Assembly: GCF_014863585.1 (NCBI RefSeq)
Contig: NZ_CP062253.1
Coordinates: 6,499,528 to 6,563,527, forward strand
Direction: 5' to 3'
DNA from: Pseudomonas gozinkensis
GTDB taxonomy: Bacteria > Pseudomonadota > Gammaproteobacteria > Pseudomonadales > Pseudomonadaceae
Length of the DNA stretch: 64,000 nt
Shown: positions 51,530 through 60,960 of the stretch, one piece after another
Layout of the letters: each line of letters begins with the position of its first letter
How positions within the stretch are numbered: position 1 is the first letter of the stretch
The notes under the pieces: model-generated
Databases searched by the model: none
The model's input: the letters and a program-made list of their open reading frames with translations, nothing else
Told to the model about the DNA's origin: nothing
Position numbers and translations under genes: made by a program

Positions 51530-52327
51530 TTAAGTTGGCTGGGCAGCGGCGATGCGTGAATTTTTGCGCTGACGGCGAACCATCTCGCCCGCCAGGGCCA
51601 GATAGGCCAGCGCGCCACGCGATTGCTTGTCGTAGGCCAGAGCCGGCATGCCGTAGCTCGGGGCTTCGGCCAGGCGGATGTTGCGCGGGATCACCGTGTC
51701 GTACAGCTGATCGCCGAAGTGCTCCTTGAGCTGGGCCGAAACGTCATTCATCAGGCTCAGACGCGGGTCGTACATGGTCCGCAGCAGGCCTTCGACTTTC
51801 AGGTTCGGGTTCAACAGTTCGGCTATGCGCTTGATGTTATCCACAAGGTCGCTCAAGCCTTCAAGCGCGAAGTACTCGCACTGCATGGGGATAATCACTC
51901 CGTCAGCGGCGACCAGTGCATTCAGCGTGAGCATCGACAGCGACGGCGGGCAGTCGATCAGGATGTAATCGTAGTTTTCACGGATCGGCGCCAGCGCGCT
52001 GCGCAGACGGCTTTCCTTCATCTGCATTTCCAGCAGCACCACTTCGGCCGCCGTCAGGTCGCGGTTAGCCGGCAGCAATTGATAACCGCCGTGTTCCGAA
52101 TAGTGCATGGCCTGGGCCAGATCGCATTCGCCGATCAGCAGGTCGTAGACCGAGTTTTCCAGGCCATGTTTATCCACACCGCTACCCATGGTGGCGTTGC
52201 CCTGTGGATCGAGATCGATCAACAGCACCCGGCGCTTGGTCGCGACCAGGGATGCTGCGAGGTTGATGCAGGTGGTGGTCTTGCCCACACCACCCTTCTG
52301 GTTCGCTATCGCGAATACCTTAGCCAT
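51530..52327 (-). CDS. parA: Chromosome partitioning ATPase ParA
   Basis: 265 residues. Deviant Walker A KGGVGKTTTCINLAASL near the N-terminus, LLIDLDPQGNATMGSG, and YILIDCPPSLSMLTLNAL. Start 52327 (MAKVFAIANQ) rather than the in-frame ATG 52345, matching other pseudomonad ParA proteins. Drives segregation of the origin region with ParB. Between rsmG (18-base gap) and parB. Confidence 0.95.
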   Translation of the reverse strand: MAKVFAIANQKGGVGKTTTCINLAASLVATKRRVLLIDLDPQGNATMGSGVDKHGLENSVYDLLIGECDLAQAMHYSEHGGYQLLPANRDLTAAEVVLLEMQMKESRLRSALAPIRENYDYILIDCPPSLSMLTLNALVAADGVIIPMQCEYFALEGLSDLVDNIKRIAELLNPNLKVEGLLRTMYDPRLSLMNDVSAQLKEHFGDQLYDTVIPRNIRLAEAPSYGMPALAYDKQSRGALAYLALAGEMVRRQRKNSRIAAAQPT

Positions 52328-52345
52328 TCTTGCTTGTGTTCCCAA

Positions 52346-52990
52346 TCATGCCGTGCGGCGCAGTATCAGCAGATGGCGTTGGCCTTGGCAACCGGGTACG
52401 GCCAGGGCGTGTTCGCTATCGAGTTTGAAGTCTGCCGGCAATGCTACCAGCTCATCGGCCGGATGAACGCCCTTCATTGCCAGCCAGCGCGTATCGGCGT
52501 CGCCGAGGTGGCGAGTCCAGTTGGTGAAATTCTCCATGCTGCTGAACGCCCGGGAAATGATCCCGTTGAACGGCTGTGCAGGCTGGAACGCTTCGACGCG
52601 ACTGTGGATAACTTGCAGGTTATCCAGTTTGAGTTCGAGTTTGACCTGGGTCAGGAAGCGGGTTTTCTTGCCGTTGCTGTCCAGGCAGGTCACTTGCGAG
52701 TCCGGGTACAGGATTGCCAAAGGGATCCCCGGCATGCCGCCGCCGCTGCCCACATCCAGCCAGCAGCCGTTTTCGATGAACGACATCACGCTGAGACTAT
52801 CGAGCAAGTGACGGGAAACCATTTCGTCCGGATCGCGAACGGCGGTCAGGTTGTAGGCCTGGTTCCATTTGATCAACAGGGCCAGATAACCCAGCAGCAA
52901 TTCGTGCTGGGTTTCAGTGAGATTGACACCGAGCGCGCGGGCTCCTGTGGATAACTCTTCGGCGTGTTGCGAAGTGACCTTAGAACTCAA
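52346..52990 (-). CDS. rsmG: 16S rRNA (guanine527-N7)-methyltransferase
   Basis: 214 residues. SAM site [25 protein letters not shown], and [15 protein letters not shown] typical of RsmG/GidB. Methylates G527 of 16S rRNA; loss gives low-level streptomycin resistance. The ATG overlaps the mnmG stop. Confidence 0.96.
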   Translation of the reverse strand: MSSKVTSQHAEELSTGARALGVNLTETQHELLLGYLALLIKWNQAYNLTAVRDPDEMVSRHLLDSLSVMSFIENGCWLDVGSGGGMPGIPLAILYPDSQVTCLDSNGKKTRFLTQVKLELKLDNLQVIHSRVEAFQPAQPFNGIISRAFSSMENFTNWTRHLGDADTRWLAMKGVHPADELVALPADFKLDSEHALAVPGCQGQRHLLILRRTA

Positions 52991-54888
52991 GCGCTTTGCT
53001 CCAACTGACGGCCCGCGCCGCGTTTTTTCAAATGAATCATCAACAGCGAAATCGCTGCCGGGGTCACGCCCGGGATCCGCGAAGCCTGGCCAAGCGTCTC
53101 GGGACGCGTGGCGCCAAGTTTGCTCTGGATCTCCTTGGAGAGACCGGAAATGTTGGTGTAATCGATATCCACAGGCAGTTTCGTGTCTTCGCTTGCACGC
53201 AGACGGGCGATTTCGTCCTGTTGACGGTCGATGTACCCGGCGTATTTGGTCTTGATCTCGACCTGTTCGGCGACCTGTGGGTCTTCCGCGCCCTGCCCGG
53301 TCACTTCGACCAGACCAGCGTAGTCGATTTCCGGACGGCTCAAGAGATTGAGCAAGTTGTATTCGTGAGTCAGCGGCGTGCCGAATTTTTCCGCAATCGC
53401 ATCGCCCTGCGGAGTGCCCGGGCGAACCCAGGTGCTTTTCAGACGTTGCTCTTCGAGTTCGATGCTTTCGCGTTTCTTGCAGAACGCCGCCCAGCGCGCG
53501 TCATCGACCAGACCCAGTTCGCGACCTTTTTCGGTCAGACGCAGGTCGGCGTTGTCCTCACGCAGGATCAGGCGGTACTCGGCACGGGAAGTGAACATGC
53601 GGTACGGCTCTTGGGTACCGAGGGTGATCAGGTCGTCGACCAATACCCCGATGTACGCCTCATCGCGACGCGGGCACCAGGCTTCTTTGCCTTTCGCACG
53701 CAGCGCAGCGTTCGCGCCAGCCAGCAAACCCTGGGCGCCGGCTTCTTCGTAACCGGTGGTGCCGTTGATCTGGCCAGCGAAGAACAAACCGCCGATGACT
53801 TTGGTTTCCAGGCTGTACTTCAGGTCGCGCGGGTCGAAGTAGTCGTACTCGATTGCATAACCCGGACGCACGATGTGCGCGTTTTCCATGCCGCGGATCG
53901 ATTGCACGATCTGCAATTGCACGTCGAACGGCAGGCTTGTGGATATCCCGTTCGGATACAGCTCATGGGTGGTCAGGCCTTCCGGCTCGATGAACACCTG
54001 ATGGCTTTCCTTGTCGGCAAAGCGGTGGATCTTGTCTTCGATCGACGGGCAATAACGCGGACCGACGCCTTCGATTTCACCCGCTGCGGAATACATCGGC
54101 GAACGGTCGAGGTTCGCGGCAATGATTTCGTGGGTTCGGGCGTTGGTGTGGGTAATCCAGCAACTGACTTGCCGTGGATGTTGTTCCTTGTTGCCCATGA
54201 ACGACATCACCGGGATCGGCGTATCGCCTGGCTGCTCGGTCATCACCGAGAAATCCACAGACTTGCCGTCGATGCGCGGAGGCGTACCGGTTTTCAGGCG
54301 GCCGACGCGCAGCGGCAGCTCACGCAGACGATGCGCCAGGGCAATCGACGGTGGATCGCCGGCACGACCGCCGGAGAAATTCTGCAAACCGATGTGGATA
54401 AGTCCGCCCAGGAACGTACCGGTGGTCAGCACCACGGAATCGGCGAAGAAACGCAGACCCATTTGCGTGACGACACCGCGCACTTGTTCCTGCTCGACGA
54501 TCAGGTCGTCAGCGGCTTGTTGAAATATCCACAGGTTCGGCTGGTTTTCCAGAATTTCGCGGACAGCGGCCTTGTAAAGAATACGGTCGGCTTGCGCACG
54601 GGTCGCCCGTACGGCCGGGCCTTTGCGGCTGTTCAACACGCGAAACTGGATACCGCCCAGATCGGTGGCCATGGCCATCGCGCCGCCGAGGGCGTCGATT
54701 TCCTTGACCAGATGGCTTTTGCCGATGCCACCGATGGCCGGGTTGCAACTCATGGCACCGAGGGTTTCCACGTTGTGCGTCAGCAGAAGGGTTTTTGCAC
54801 CCATGCGTGCTGAGGCCAGTGCTGCCTCGGTACCGGCATGACCGCCGCCGATGACGATCACTTCAAAACGGGAAGGGAAATCCACCAC
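52987..54888 (-). CDS. mnmG: tRNA uridine-5-carboxymethylaminomethyl modification enzyme MnmG
   Basis: 633 residues. FAD site [42 protein letters not shown] (GidA signature), and C-terminal domain [10 protein letters not shown] ... [19 protein letters not shown]. With MnmE it makes cmnm5U34 in tRNA wobble positions. Upstream lies the origin-like region; MnmE is at 59509, separated by an iron-uptake unit. Confidence 0.97.
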   Translation of the reverse strand: MVDFPSRFEVIVIGGGHAGTEAALASARMGAKTLLLTHNVETLGAMSCNPAIGGIGKSHLVKEIDALGGAMAMATDLGGIQFRVLNSRKGPAVRATRAQADRILYKAAVREILENQPNLWIFQQAADDLIVEQEQVRGVVTQMGLRFFADSVVLTTGTFLGGLIHIGLQNFSGGRAGDPPSIALAHRLRELPLRVGRLKTGTPPRIDGKSVDFSVMTEQPGDTPIPVMSFMGNKEQHPRQVSCWITHTNARTHEIIAANLDRSPMYSAAGEIEGVGPRYCPSIEDKIHRFADKESHQVFIEPEGLTTHELYPNGISTSLPFDVQLQIVQSIRGMENAHIVRPGYAIEYDYFDPRDLKYSLETKVIGGLFFAGQINGTTGYEEAGAQGLLAGANAALRAKGKEAWCPRRDEAYIGVLVDDLITLGTQEPYRMFTSRAEYRLILREDNADLRLTEKGRELGLVDDARWAAFCKKRESIELEEQRLKSTWVRPGTPQGDAIAEKFGTPLTHEYNLLNLLSRPEIDYAGLVEVTGQGAEDPQVAEQVEIKTKYAGYIDRQQDEIARLRASEDTKLPVDIDYTNISGLSKEIQSKLGATRPETLGQASRIPGVTPAAISLLMIHLKKRGAGRQLEQSA

Positions 54889-54949
54889 GCACCTCGTGCC
54901 TGCTTAAGTAGGTAATTCAGGAATAGTTTGAGATCAGGTTTCTGGACCT

Positions 54950-55300
54950 GGTCGGCAAGTATAGGGACTTCGCCCTTCCTAAAGAACCCTTTGCACAAAA
55001 TTTAACCAGCTGTGGAGAACTCGCGGTTAAAAGAATAAAAAAGAGAGAAATTTATAAAACCTTTGTTTTAAAGCTTATTCTTACTGCCCATGATTTCTGT
55101 GGATAGATTGCTGCAGACCTTCAATTTCAATATGTACAGAGATTCAAAACCCTGTGCTCATGTGGCCATGAGGCCCTTGGATAACCGGTGTAAGCCTGTG
55201 GATGAATGAGGTGGTTATCCACAGAGGCAGTTATGTTCAGTTTTCAGGCCCTGTTATCAACTGCCCTCAGCGGCAGTTATTCACAGGGCTTAATCCACAG
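54950..55300. other. Origin-like AT-rich region with DnaA-box cluster between mnmG and the FecI gene
   Basis: Part of a 568-base gap (54889-55456) without a supported gene. One perfect DnaA box TTATCCACA at 55215-55223 and several 8-of-9 matches: TGTGGAGAA 55011, TGTGGATAG 55098, TGTGGATGA 55197, TTATTCACA 55277, TAATCCACA 55291. An AT-rich block at 55024-55082 includes TTTTAAAGCTTATTC, similar to a stretch in the real oriC. I recall second autonomously replicating fragments being reported in pseudomonads; whether this one fires is unknown. Confidence 0.6.
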
Positions 55301-55420
55301 AAAATCGACGAAACGGCTTTTTCATGGCGCAATAAAAGCGCCCCTCTGGGGGCAGGTGACAGCGGAGAGGCCGATGAAGGGAAGTGACAGGGCTATTGTG
55401 AGAGAACGTAACAGAGGCTA

Positions 55421-55434
55421 ATAATAGCTATTAT
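55421..55434. promoter_or_regulatory. Fur-box-like palindrome upstream of the FecI-type sigma gene
   Basis: ATAATAGCTATTAT is a perfect 14-base palindrome, flanked by TA and CATTA, giving a good likeness to the Fur box (overlapping GATAAT units). It ends 22 bases before the ATG at 55457, as expected for iron-repressed ECF sigma genes. Confidence 0.7.
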
Positions 55435-55456
55435 CATTAACTCGCCAGTTGCTTCC

Positions 55457-55963
55457 ATGTCCCTACCCGCCCATAACGCTGCGATCGAGCAAATCTACGA
55501 GCAACACCATTCGTGGCTATATGGATGGCTCAAGGGCAAATTGAATGACGCTTGCGATGCAGCCGATGTCGCGCATGACACGTTCGTGCGGATTCTGGCC
55601 GCGCGCAATGCCGCACAGATTCGCGAACCGCGCGATTACCTGGCAACTGTTGCACGTGGTCTGGTCATTGATCGTTATAGACGGCGTGCGATCGAGGCCG
55701 CTTATTTGCAGACCGTCGCGGCCAGACCTGAAGCCACGGCCATCAGCGAAGAAGACAGGGCACTGATTATCGAAACCCTGGTCGCTGTGGATAGAGCCCT
55801 GGCCGGTCTGGGCGCGCGTACCCAACGGATCTTCATGCTTTCGCAGATCGATGGCCTGACTTATCAACAGATCGCCCTACAGTTGAAGGTTTCGCTGACG
55901 ACAGTGAAGAAGCACATGATCCGCGCATTGACGGAATGTGCCCTGATCATGGCGCAGCGTTGA
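55457..55963 (+). CDS. FecI-family ECF sigma factor
   Basis: 168 residues. Sigma region 2 (YEQHHSWLYGWLKGKLND...DVAHDTFVRILA, with EPRDYLATVARGLVIDRYRR) and region 4 HTH (LTYQQIALQLKVSLTTVKKHMIRAL). It would direct RNA polymerase to the TonB-receptor promoter when the cognate siderophore binds. Overlaps the FecR start by one base (TGATG). A Fur box lies just upstream. No strong ribosome site is visible. Confidence 0.92.
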   Translation: MSLPAHNAAIEQIYEQHHSWLYGWLKGKLNDACDAADVAHDTFVRILAARNAAQIREPRDYLATVARGLVIDRYRRRAIEAAYLQTVAARPEATAISEEDRALIIETLVAVDRALAGLGARTQRIFMLSQIDGLTYQQIALQLKVSLTTVKKHMIRALTECALIMAQR

Positions 55964-56910
55964 TGGCCATTGCACCCAGTCGCAAGGTTTTCGAAACCGC
56001 TGCCAGCTGGTACGTGCAGTTTCAGGCCGACCCACCGACCCTCGTCGAACAGAAAGCCTGGCAGCTGTGGATAGATAGCGATCCAACGCATCTGGCGGCA
56101 TGGAACCAGATGGTGCAACTGCAGCGACAACTTGGCACCCTGCCGCAGGATTTGAAGCGCCGAGCTCTGAACACCGGTCAGCAACGGCGTCAGGTGTTGA
56201 AGCTGTTGTTGCTCGCCGCGGGGACAGGTTTCGTTGGCTGGAATGTCCAGCAGCGGACTTCTCTTGGGAATGTCTGGGCTGACTATAAAACCGGCGTTGG
56301 CCAGCGCCGCAACATTGCATTGGCCGATGGCAGCCAGATTCAACTCAATACTGGCACAGCGATTGATGTGTCTTTTGACGCAGCCCAGCGATCGATCCGT
56401 TTGCGCTCGGGGGAGATCCTGATTCAAACCGGCAGACTCGGCGATCAGCGGCCTTTTTTCGTCGAAACCCGCGATGGACGGATTCAAGCGCTGGGCACCC
56501 GATTCTCCGTACATCAGTTATCAGGTTCTACCCGCGTGGGGGTGCTGGAAGATCGGGTCAGCGTCCAGCCCGCAGACCTGTCGAAAGCCGCAATCATCCT
56601 GAATGCAGGCGAAGGCGCAGACTTCGACAGTCGGCACGTCGGGTTGATTCACCCTTTCACATTTTCGGAAGTAGCGTGGACCAACGGCCAGCTGATCGTG
56701 CTCGATGCGCGGTTGAGCGAGGTGATCGAAGCGTTGGGGCGTTATCGCAGCGGTGTTCTGCATTGCGAGTCCCGTGCCGGGGATCTTCGGGTTTCCGGCA
56801 CCTTTCGCCTCGATTCTACCGACGCAGTGCTGGCCAACCTCCAGGCCTCGTTACCGATCAACGTCCGGTACTTCACTCGTTACTGGGTTTCAATCAGTCA
56901 TGACGCCTGA
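55963..56910 (+). CDS. FecR-family anti-sigma/sigma regulator
   Basis: 315 residues. N-terminal cytoplasmic DUF4880-like part (AASWYVQFQADPPTLVEQKAW), one membrane helix (LLLLAAGTGFVGW), a periplasmic FecR domain (VGQRRNIALADGSQIQLNTG, GDQRPFFVETRDGRIQALGTRF) and a C-terminal STN-like segment that contacts the receptor. Transmits the siderophore signal to the sigma factor. Start 55963 is coupled to the fecI stop. Confidence 0.92.
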   Translation: MAIAPSRKVFETAASWYVQFQADPPTLVEQKAWQLWIDSDPTHLAAWNQMVQLQRQLGTLPQDLKRRALNTGQQRRQVLKLLLLAAGTGFVGWNVQQRTSLGNVWADYKTGVGQRRNIALADGSQIQLNTGTAIDVSFDAAQRSIRLRSGEILIQTGRLGDQRPFFVETRDGRIQALGTRFSVHQLSGSTRVGVLEDRVSVQPADLSKAAIILNAGEGADFDSRHVGLIHPFTFSEVAWTNGQLIVLDARLSEVIEALGRYRSGVLHCESRAGDLRVSGTFRLDSTDAVLANLQASLPINVRYFTRYWVSISHDA

Positions 56911-56979
56911 GCAAAAAAAGCTCGGGCGGAAAATAAATGCAAACAAGGTTATCTTTTTTTGCCCTGACCCGGCCCTACA

Positions 56980-57006
56980 AGAAATCGCGATAAACGCGAC
57001 TCTTTG
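56980..57006 (+). promoter_or_regulatory. Candidate FecI-type ECF promoter of the TonB receptor gene
   Basis: AGAAAT (56980-56985) and TCTTTG (57001-57006) resemble the GGAAAT / TCCTTT-like elements of FecI-dependent promoters with a spacer of 15 bases, one or two short of typical. They sit 24 bases ahead of the receptor ATG. A small inverted repeat TCGCG...CGCGA lies in the spacer. Confidence 0.35.
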
Positions 57007-57029
57007 CCACCTTCAGGGCTTATCCACAT

Positions 57030-59465
57030 ATGCATCTTCCCGCGTTCCGTCAGCGTTTTTCCTACCAATGCTTTGCCTACAGCTTACTGATGACCAGCGT
57101 TACTTCCTGTCTGGTCATCACTCATGACGCCTTCGCTGCGACAACGGCCCAACGCTACGCCATTGCTGCCGGCCCGCTGGACAATGCCCTGAGCCAGTTC
57201 GCCTCTGCCGCGAATGTGATTCTGTCGTTCTCGCCGCAACAGACCAGCCGTTTGCGCAGCCCCGGGCTGAACGGCAATTTCAGCGTGGAACAAGGATTCG
57301 CCCAACTCCTGCAGGGTTCGGGTTTGCAAGCCGTGTCGCAGGCACCGGGCAGTTATGTTTTACAGGCGCTGCCAGACGGCGATTCACTGGAGCTGGCACC
57401 AACCAATATCAATGGGCAGTTGGCGAACCCGATGAACCTGGATTACGCCACCGACGTCGGTTACAAGGCGCAGAACAGCCGAGTCGGTACGAAAACCAGT
57501 ACACCTTTGTCGGAAACACCACGTTCGGTGTCAGTCGTGACCGCCCAACGCATGAAGGACCAGAAATCTCAGACACTGACCGAAGTACTTGGCTACGTCC
57601 CGGGGATCTTCGCGCCACCGTTTGCCGCCGGCGACAGTCTGGCCGGGGATCTGTTCTATATTCGCGGTTTCAACGCCACCGATTATGGCTACGGTCTGTT
57701 GCGTGATGGACTGCGCGTACAGGGCAACCGTTATGACACCAGCACCGAGCCTTACGGACTTGAGCGAGTCGAGATTTTCCGCGGTCCGTCTTCGCTGCTC
57801 TATGGGGAAAACGCACCGGGCGGACTGGTGAATCTGGTGAGTAAACGTCCTACCGCTGTACCCCAGGGTGAAGTGCAACTGGGCTATGGCTCGAACAATC
57901 GCCGACAGATCGGCGTCGATGTCTCCGGCCCGCTCAACGACAGCGGCAACATTCTCGGCCGGGTGGTGATGCTCGGGCGCAAGTCGGACACCCAGACCGA
58001 TCATGTCCCGGATGACCGGATCTACATCGCACCATCCCTGACCCTGAATTTTGATGATTTCAACACCCTGACCCTTCTGGCCAACTACCAGAAGGATCAC
58101 ACCAACATGGAACTTGGACTGCCTGCCGCCGGCACCCTGCTGACAAACCCCAATGGAAAGTTATCCAAAGGCACCATGCTCGGCGACCCTGACTGGAACA
58201 CCTTCGAAAGGGAAACCTGGAGCACTGGCTACGAATTCAGCCACTCGTTCAACGATGACTGGCAGTTCCGTCAGAATTCTCGCTACATGCAGTCGCGCAT
58301 TACCCGACATGAGACCTGGCCGGGCAACCTTAACAATGCCGGGTTCGGCACGCGTCTGAACATGACCGCCTACGATCGCTTCAATAAGTCGATGGTGTAT
58401 TCGCTGGATAACCAACTGGAAGGAAAATTCCAGGTCGGTGGTCTGGAAAATACGGTGCTGTTCGGCGCCAGCTATGACCGTACTTCCTTCAATCAAGACT
58501 GGAATGCAGGGCTGGTCGGGTCGGTTGATGTGTATAACCCCGTCTATCTGCGCGATCCAACCACGCCGATCGCGGTGCAAAACACGCTGCTCGAGCAACA
58601 GATGAAAGGCGTTTATGCACAGCTCCAGAGCAAATACGACCGTTGGCTGTTCCTGCTCGGTGGCCGTCAGGACTGGGTCGACAGTGATTTCCGCGACAAG
58701 GTGGCCAAATCCAGCGATATCAGTTCGCAGGACAAGAAGTTCACCTATCAGGGCGGTGTGATGTACCAGTTCGACAACGGCATGACGCCTTATGTCAGCT
58801 ATTCCACCTCGTTCGTGCCGGTGCAACAGATTTCCAACGCCGGTGCGCCACTCGATCCGATCACCAGCAGTCAGTATGAAGTGGGGCTCAAGTACGAACC
58901 GATCGGCTGGGACACCGCGTTCACCGCGTCGGTGTATGACCTGCGCAAAAAGGACGACACTTACTTTGATGGCACTACGTCGAGCTACCGTCAGGTAGGC
59001 GAAAGCCGCTCCAAAGGCGTGGAACTTGAACTCAACAGCAATCTGACGCAGAACCTGAATGTCACCGCGGCCTATACCTATACCGACGCGCGAATCACCA
59101 AAGATGCAGCGACGTCCCTGGTCAAAGGCCACCAGATGACCGGCGTGCCGCGTAATCAGGCCTCGGTGTGGGCGAAATACCGCTTCCTTGATGGCGATCT
59201 GAAAGGGGTGTACCTGGGTGGTGGTGTGCGTTACTTCGACAGTGCATTCGCCTATACCTCGCCCTCCCTGTACGGAAAACTGGACGCCGGTGATGTGACA
59301 TTGGTGGATGCGGCGATCGGTTATCAGATCGATACGCACTGGAGCGTCGACCTGAATGCGAAGAACCTTTTTGACAAGGAATATGTGTCGGGATGCAACG
59401 ATGCCGGCCGCTGCTATTGGGGCGAGGATCGCACCTTGCTCGGTACGGTTTCCTATAACTGGTAA
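57030..59465 (+). CDS. TonB-dependent siderophore receptor with signalling (STN) domain
   Basis: 811 residues. Signal sequence to about residue 36 (ending DAFA), STN domain (YAIAAGPLDNALSQFASAAN, ILSFSPQQT) that contacts FecR, plug domain (SETPRSVSVVTAQRMKDQ, EVLGYVPG, YIRGFNATDYG, GPSSLLYGENAPGGLVNLVSK) and a 22-strand barrel ending in LLGTVSYNW with a terminal aromatic. The last loop CNDAGRCYWGEDR has the paired cysteines common in hydroxamate (ferrichrome, ferrioxamine) receptors, suggesting a xenosiderophore of that class. Controlled by the sigma/anti-sigma pair directly upstream. Confidence 0.93.
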   Translation: MHLPAFRQRFSYQCFAYSLLMTSVTSCLVITHDAFAATTAQRYAIAAGPLDNALSQFASAANVILSFSPQQTSRLRSPGLNGNFSVEQGFAQLLQGSGLQAVSQAPGSYVLQALPDGDSLELAPTNINGQLANPMNLDYATDVGYKAQNSRVGTKTSTPLSETPRSVSVVTAQRMKDQKSQTLTEVLGYVPGIFAPPFAAGDSLAGDLFYIRGFNATDYGYGLLRDGLRVQGNRYDTSTEPYGLERVEIFRGPSSLLYGENAPGGLVNLVSKRPTAVPQGEVQLGYGSNNRRQIGVDVSGPLNDSGNILGRVVMLGRKSDTQTDHVPDDRIYIAPSLTLNFDDFNTLTLLANYQKDHTNMELGLPAAGTLLTNPNGKLSKGTMLGDPDWNTFERETWSTGYEFSHSFNDDWQFRQNSRYMQSRITRHETWPGNLNNAGFGTRLNMTAYDRFNKSMVYSLDNQLEGKFQVGGLENTVLFGASYDRTSFNQDWNAGLVGSVDVYNPVYLRDPTTPIAVQNTLLEQQMKGVYAQLQSKYDRWLFLLGGRQDWVDSDFRDKVAKSSDISSQDKKFTYQGGVMYQFDNGMTPYVSYSTSFVPVQQISNAGAPLDPITSSQYEVGLKYEPIGWDTAFTASVYDLRKKDDTYFDGTTSSYRQVGESRSKGVELELNSNLTQNLNVTAAYTYTDARITKDAATSLVKGHQMTGVPRNQASVWAKYRFLDGDLKGVYLGGGVRYFDSAFAYTSPSLYGKLDAGDVTLVDAAIGYQIDTHWSVDLNAKNLFDKEYVSGCNDAGRCYWGEDRTLLGTVSYNW

Positions 59466-59470
59466 GACGG

Positions 59471-59507
59471 AAAAGGGGCTGTGGATAAAGTGTCCACAGC
59501 CCCTTTT
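59471..59507. terminator. Bidirectional terminator between the TonB receptor and mnmE
   Basis: A 15-base perfect stem, AAAAGGGGCTGTGGA (59471-59485) with TCCACAGCCCCTTTT (59493-59507), loop of 7. It lies 5 bases after the receptor stop and 1 base before the mnmE end. The left arm and loop contain a perfect DnaA box (TGTGGATAA, 59480-59488). Confidence 0.92.
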
Positions 59508-59508
59508 G

Positions 59509-60879
59509 TCATTTGCCGATACAGAAACTGGAAAAAATCCTTCCCAGCAGATCGTCGGAACTGAAGGCCCCGGTGATTTCACCCAGAGAGTGCTGGGCCT
59601 GACGTAAATCCTCTGCGAGCAATTCGCCGGCGCCTGCCAGCGTCAGCTGGGCACGACCGTGTTCCAGTGCCGCACTGGCGTGGCGCAAGGCCTCCAGATG
59701 CCGGCGACGTGCACTGAAACTGCTTTCCGACGTTTGTTCATAGCCCATGCAGGCCTTGAGGTGATCACGCAGCAGATCCAGCCCCTCACCGGCGGATTTG
59801 GCGCTCAGGCTGATCGTCACATGGCCATCGTCACTGACTTCCAGAGCAATGGGTTCGCCCGTGAGATCCGCTTTGTTACGGATCAGCGTGACTTTCGCAG
59901 GATCGGGCCGGGTTTCGAGGAATTCCGGCCACAGGGCGAATGGATCGGCGGCCTCGGGTGCAGTCGCATCAACTACCAGCAGCACTCGGTCAGCCTCGCC
60001 GATCGCTTTCAACGCTCGTTCAACGCCGATCTTTTCCACATGGTCATCGGTATCACGCAGGCCGGCAGTATCCACAACATGCAGCGGCATGCCGTCGATG
60101 TGGATATGTTCGCGCAGAATATCCCGGGTGGTGCCGGCGATTTCGGTCACGATCGCGGCTTCGCGACCGGCCAGTGCGTTGAGCAGACTGGACTTTCCGG
60201 CATTCGGACGACCGGCAATCACCACGGTCATGCCGTCGCGTAGCAAAGCGCCCTGCCCGGCTTCGCGCAATACGGTGGATAACTCGTGACGAACCTTGTC
60301 GAGCATGCTCAGCACGTGGCCATCGGCAAGGAAGTCGATTTCTTCTTCCGGGAAGTCGATAGCCGCTTCGACATAGATCCGCAAACCGATCAGCTGTTCG
60401 GTGAGGTTATGCACACGCTGGGAAAATGCTCCTTGCAACGAACGCAAGGCGTTACGCGCAGCCTGTGCAGAACTGGCCTCGATCAGGTCGGCAATCGCCT
60501 CGGCCTGAGCCAGGTCGAGTTTGTCATTGAGGAATGCTCTTTCGCTGAATTCACCCGGGCGAGCCAGACGGCAGCCCAATTCCAGACAGCGCTTGAGCAA
60601 CATGTCGAGGACGATAGGGCCGCCATGGCCCTGCAGTTCCAGCACGTCTTCGCCGGTGAACGAGTTCGGCCCGGGGAAATACAGCGCCAGACCTTCATCC
60701 AGCACCTGTTGGTCGTCACTGAAGAACGGGCCGTAGTGGGCAAACCGTGGTTTCAGTTCACGACCGCTGATGGCTTTGGCCGCAACGCTGGCCAGCGGCC
60801 CGGAAATTCGAACGATGCCCACGCCGCCACGGCCCTGAGCAGTGGCGACGGCTGCGATGGTTTCACGAGGTGCGCTCAT
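59509..60879 (-). CDS. mnmE: tRNA modification GTPase MnmE
   Basis: 456 residues. N-terminal folate-binding domain ([21 protein letters not shown]), G domain with [27 protein letters not shown] and NKAD, and the C-terminal FCIGK where Cys is near the active site. Partner of MnmG. ATG 60879 (MSAPRETI) gives the usual length; a TTG at 60897 is the only upstream alternative. Confidence 0.97.
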   Translation of the reverse strand: MSAPRETIAAVATAQGRGGVGIVRISGPLASVAAKAISGRELKPRFAHYGPFFSDDQQVLDEGLALYFPGPNSFTGEDVLELQGHGGPIVLDMLLKRCLELGCRLARPGEFSERAFLNDKLDLAQAEAIADLIEASSAQAARNALRSLQGAFSQRVHNLTEQLIGLRIYVEAAIDFPEEEIDFLADGHVLSMLDKVRHELSTVLREAGQGALLRDGMTVVIAGRPNAGKSSLLNALAGREAAIVTEIAGTTRDILREHIHIDGMPLHVVDTAGLRDTDDHVEKIGVERALKAIGEADRVLLVVDATAPEAADPFALWPEFLETRPDPAKVTLIRNKADLTGEPIALEVSDDGHVTISLSAKSAGEGLDLLRDHLKACMGYEQTSESSFSARRRHLEALRHASAALEHGRAQLTLAGAGELLAEDLRQAQHSLGEITGAFSSDDLLGRIFSSFCIGK

Positions 60880-60910
60880 AAACCGGTATCCAGACAAAAA
60901 TGGCAGATAG

Positions 60911-60937
60911 CAAAACGCCCCACTAGGGGGCGTTTTG
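60911..60937 (-). terminator. Hairpin terminator after yidC
   Basis: CAAAACGCCCC (60911-60921) pairs with GGGGCGTTTTG (60927-60937), loop of 5. It is 24 bases beyond the yidC stop on the minus strand, and a perfect DnaA box (60945-60953) lies between. Confidence 0.8.
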
Positions 60938-60960
60938 AGTGGTGTTATCCACAGAGTAAG

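Noticed and set aside
55330..55360. Short hairpin GCCCC-TCT-GGGGC before the Fur box
   Set aside because: Stem of five with a tiny loop and no T-run; no adjacent gene end that it would serve.
55202..55421. Small plus-strand open frames in the mnmG-fecI gap
   Set aside because: They run through the DnaA-box cluster, lack a ribosome site and any recognisable protein feature.
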